From the NCBI GenBank assembly GCA_037957365.1, contig JARHVA010000122.1:3669001-3733000 (forward strand): a stretch of DNA of 64,000 nt. Direction: 5' to 3'. Below are positions 60,395 to 64,000 of the stretch, one piece after another. The number at the start of each line of letters is the position of its first letter. Position 1 is the stretch's first letter. This DNA comes from Torreya grandis (taxonomy: Eukaryota; Streptophyta; Pinopsida; Cupressales; Taxaceae). The position numbers were made by a program, and so were the translations under genes. The notes under the pieces are model-generated. The model was not told the DNA's origin. It did no database searches and worked only from the letters and a program-made list of their open reading frames with translations.

Positions 60395-61070
60395 TATAGA
60401 CACTAAAAAAATTCACACCACAATTCTGAATGTTAAAGTATCCCTTGAATGCCTTGGGACCCTCTCAAGACCAATCTAAACCCTAATTGAGCTCACTCAT
60501 AGTCAGTTTAACTTAACTAGCTCAACCTAGCCTTTTAGCCTTTTTTACCCTTTGGCACTTGACCATCGATGGTCAGGTTGACCATCAATGGTTAGGGTAC
60601 ACCTCCTCAACCAAGAGCATGCAAACTACCTACCTTTTTTATCTAATTATAAATGTCTAAATCTTGTTGTGAGCCTTTTGCATGAATAATTTGTAATTAG
60701 ATATCCCAGTTGAACTTTCACTTCAACTTCTTACTTGTGCCTATAAGAAGAGAAGAGCTTAGAGGTGAAATCCATCTATAATTTCTATCAAGAACTTTGG
60801 GAATCTAGGATTTTTTTTTGTAGGTCAATCACCATTAGTAACCCAACAATCCAATAATCATATCAGAGAGACAATTTACCACTGCCACTCTACCAAGCCT
60901 TCAAGTACCATCACTCTGCCAAAATCAAACTAGATTCTACTAATAGATCAACTAGCTCAACCATCCACCCAATTGACTTTTGATAATACAAGTACTAATT
61001 TCTTAGTATTCATCTACTTTATTTCCATTTTGTAATCAACCTAGGTCTTACCCATCTCTTAGAATCCATC
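60321..61070 (+). repeat. Recent direct duplication, left copy
   Basis: From ACAGACCTTTGATAAACATG the sequence is repeated from 63248 to the window end, 2927 bp away (2930 at the end). Only a few percent of positions differ by eye, far less than between other LTR pairs here. The duplication begins 74 bp upstream of the LTR, inside the non-coding region. Confidence 0.85.
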
Positions 61071-61711
61071 TTTTGGATATCATCAATCAACTAAAATTAC
61101 CTACCCAAATCCTCACATAGTAACCATCGATGGTTGACTCAACTACTAATGGTCATATTGACCACTAATAGTCACCTCGACCATCGATGGTTACCATAAT
61201 AACTGATGGTCACTGTGGCACCAAAAACTAGTGAGTTAATTTCAGCCACCTACACCCAATCAAATCTAATTTTTTGTGTTCCTACATATTCACAGACCCC
61301 TTTCATATTTTTTGAAGCATACCCCAAATCCCTAACATTTGTATTAATTAATTTATCACTAATTCAATCATTTCTAACATACTTCTTATTAAACACTCTT
61401 GTATTCAATTTTAGTACCTTTCCTTTCCATTTATAATCTTAATTGTATAAAACATGTGGGATGACAACCCCTACGGAAGCTATCACTTCTGGGATCTAGC
61501 TATCACTATGCAATCCACTCAACTATATATCTAACAAACAAGTTTACTTTAGTGATTTCTTATTTGTAGGTCAACCTCCCAAGCCAAAGAGGATCTCTTC
61601 ACAATACTGTGATTTCAATGTGTACACAATCAATCAATTTTTTCAACCATACCCATAATTAGTTTCTCATTTTCCCTCTTTCCAAAAATAATCAAGAAAT
61701 TCACTGAAACA
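60395..61711 (+). repeat. B-type 3' LTR
   Basis: It runs from TATAGACACT (TGT to TAT at the first bases) to GAAACA, 1317 bp, after a polypurine tract. No primer-binding site follows; Copia sequence does. TATA-like CTATAAGAAGAG is at 60741. Two proximal palindromic units at 60562 and 60581. Confidence 0.82.
61121..61210 (+). repeat. 19-bp palindromic lattice, five units
   Basis: Units begin at 61123, 61142, 61161, 61180 and 61199, exactly 19 bp apart. The first and fourth keep CCATCGATGG; the others are ACTACTAATGG, ACCACTAATAG and ATAACTGATGG. Confidence 0.9.
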
Positions 61712-63247
61712 CGTGGCATTGTTAGTTTTTAGTGATATTTCCTTCTATCTTTATGCAAGAGAAGAGTAGACTAATTCTCAAAGTCAAGAATTGATGTCTC
61801 TAAAATCATGTGCATTGACTTAACAAATGATTTAAATTATTGAAACAAGCTCTATAATAATAAATAAATCAAAACTTACTCTCTATAGGTTTTTCAACTA
61901 GTTTTAGTTGATCACATATGTCTTTCATATGCAACAAGAACATATGAATAGAACCATCCTCTTGCATCTTAGTAAAAAAAAAACATTTTTTATGAGTATA
62001 ATACCCTTCCAATGTATAAATCATATAATTTCTCTATTGAATGTTTCTAAAAATTTATGAAGGAGTTGAGAGCAAGGAGGAAACATAGATCCTTAAGATC
62101 TAGATAGAATGCCAAAATCACTAACAAACAAGATTTTGAATGCCAACAAATGAGCACACTCTATCTATTACTCTCAAATATTATTAAAGTGTTATAGTCA
62201 CTCATATTCTCATTATATAATGCAATACAAAAGTTCTAATATAAAGGAGAGTGAGATAGTTAGGAAAACCCATAAATAGTATTAACAAATTTATGAGAAA
62301 AAGTGCCTCCCATGTGCAAACACCTAAGGAGTAATCACATGATTAGAAAATAATCACATGTGCACACCATTAAGAACCTAAGAATAATTTAAATTAAACT
62401 AGTGATCACTCCAACACCCTCCCTTAAGCTATGGTTAAGGAGAGAAAACACAACAAAATGGATCCTGGTTCCTAGGCCTACTAAGGTACCCATGTATAAA
62501 TAAGAAAAAATAAGTAAGGGAAGACTTCATACAATATCCCCGCCAAGGATAAATTCTTTCACCTCAAGCATATATCACAATCATATATCTTACATGGATG
62601 TAAGAAACCTATTTCATGTGTGGAAATATTATTCCATGGAAAATACCCATGTGTTCTTCCTGTAGGAATAAATGATAATTATTATATATGATCCTATAAA
62701 AGTGAGTGTATTCCTCATACAAAACAATGTTCCAAATTGGCTTAATAAATTTTACATAAAACAAAACTAAAGTATCTAAAACAATATGGCATAAATAAGT
62801 GATAAAATAAATATGAGATCATGTGTCCTGATGAATAAAAGAATCACCAACAAAATCAGTCATTGATTGAATAAAATATGCCCCCTTGGGCATAGGCTAA
62901 ATAGGAGAAATAGATATGTGTCGAGGAGTTGGATATACCTCATCCATATCACCACCAAAAACCAATTTTTCAAGAGGAAAAAAAAGAGGTGGTGGAGGTG
63001 TTTCATCCATGTCATGCAAGAGAAATGGTGGAGATGTCTCATCCTTAAAAAACATGTCCTCGCAAACAATGGAAAGAGGAAAAGAACCAATAGTAGAAGA
63101 GGAGGTGGTAATGCTAAACATTCCTAAAAAAAATCACCATCAAGAATTAAATCCTAGATATGAGGAGTATTTAATGGAGAAACATCATTTATGTCAACAA
63201 AAATTATATCCTCACTAACAAAAGGAGGATGAGGAGAATTAGAAAAC
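61712..63247 (-). mobile_element. Second Ty1/Copia relic
   Basis: On the minus strand an AAGGGAGGG tract is followed by TGTTGGAGTGATCAC (near 62416), which looks like a Copia polypurine tract and LTR start. Further on (about 61890-61990) a gag fragment reads MFLLHMKDICDQLK with KPI after it, as in Copia gag. The LTR end and primer-binding site are not certain. The stretch 62860-63218 holds a minus-strand open frame rich in Pro, Asp and Phe (SPPFLLHDMDETPPPPLFFP), possibly a linker of the polyprotein. No complete domain remains. Confidence 0.5.
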
Positions 63248-64000
63248 ACAGACCTTTGATAAACATGGGTTATTGTTTTATAGTTGACTGATTCCAAGAT
63301 GAAAAATAAAAAGGTGGAAAATATAGACACTAAAAAAATTCACACCACAATTTTGAATGTTAAAGTATCCCTTGAATGGCTTGGGACCCTCTCAAGACCA
63401 ATCTAAACCCTAATTGAGCTCCCTCATAGTTAGTTTAACTTAACTGGCTCAACTTAGCCTTTTAGCCTTTTTTACCCTTTGGCACTTGACCATCGATGGT
63501 CAGGTTGACCATCAATGGTTAGGGTGCACCTCCTCAACCAAGAGCATGCAAACTACCCACTTTTTTTTTATCTAATTATAACTAGTCTAAATCTTGTTCT
63601 GAGCCTTTTGCATGAATAATTTTTAATTAGATAGCCCAGTTGAACTTTCACTTCAACTTCTTACTTGTGCCTATAAGAAGAGAAGATCTTAGAGGTGAAA
63701 TCCATCTATAATTTCTATCAAGAACTTTGGGCATCTAGGATTTTTTTTTGTAGGTCAATCACCATTAGTAACCCAACAATCCAATAATCATATCAGAGAG
63801 ACAATTTACCACTGCCACTCTACCAAGCCTTCAAGTACCATCACTCTACCAAAATAAAACTAGATTCTACTAATAGATCAACTAGCTCAACCATCCACCC
63901 AATTCACTTTTGATAATACAAGTACTTATTTCTTAGTATTCATCTACTTTATTTCCATTTTGTAATCAACCTAGGTCTTACCCATCTCTTAGAATCCATA
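63248..64000 (+). repeat. Recent direct duplication, right copy
   Basis: Partner of 60321-61070, continuing past the window. It includes 74 bp of 3' non-coding sequence with the PPT ATAAAAAGGTGGAAAA (63306-63321). Confidence 0.85.
63322..64000 (+). repeat. B-type LTR, partial (runs off the window)
   Basis: It starts TATAGACACT like the LTR at 60395 and includes two proximal palindromic units (63489 and 63508, 19 bp apart) and the TATA-like CTATAAGAAGAG near 63670. The distal array and end lie outside. Confidence 0.8.

Overview
This is repeat-rich DNA from a plant nuclear genome. It carries no intact host gene. The elements are a Ty3/Gypsy family of the Tat type (with a second RNase H), Ty1/Copia relics, an L1-type LINE with a plant-style RNase H domain, and a CACTA (En/Spm) DNA transposon, all nested and all broken by stop codons. 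Very large elements, old nested insertions and strong loss of CG fit a seed plant with a giant genome. A gymnosperm is plausible, but the sequence alone does not settle it.

Layout. (1) 1-12304: the left part of Gypsy element A, minus strand (protease and gag relics, primer-binding site, 5' LTR). A full-length LINE (5016-10863) sits in that LTR with a perfect 18-bp target duplication. (2) 12305-14751: the 3' non-coding end, polypurine tract and 3' LTR of Gypsy element D, plus strand; A is inserted in it. (3) 14752-17009: a minus-strand Copia relic interrupted by D and by element B. (4) 17010-31054 and 52703-54595: Gypsy element B, plus strand, the most complete copy: LTR, PBS, gag, protease, RT, two RNase H domains, integrase, a long 3' non-coding region, PPT and LTR. 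(5) 31055-52702: a 21.6-kb CACTA transposon inserted in B's 3' non-coding region, flanked by a TGA duplication. The window itself holds a paralogous empty site at 59901-59910. The CACTA carries a TNP2-type transposase relic, a DUF4216-like region, a second ORF region with a coding minisatellite, two captured fragments of a CTR9 (Paf1 complex) gene, tandem repeats with foldbacks, and two long unrecognised minus-strand ORF relics. (6) 54596-64000: rearranged Gypsy pieces, including an LTR with a PPT on one side and a PBS on the other, a circularly permuted internally deleted copy, large inverted repeats, a second Copia relic and a recent duplication of an LTR start.

The most unusual structure is a 19-bp tandem lattice in the Gypsy LTRs. 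Each unit centres on a degenerate copy of the palindrome CCATCGATGG. LTRs of different copies keep the 19-bp spacing exactly while unit number varies. The main array lies downstream of a conserved TATA-like box, so it should be transcribed, and related motifs recur in the 3' non-coding region next to the PPT. The CACTA with duplicated CTR9 fragments is the second highlight. All coding calls below are decayed reading frames joined by eye across stops.
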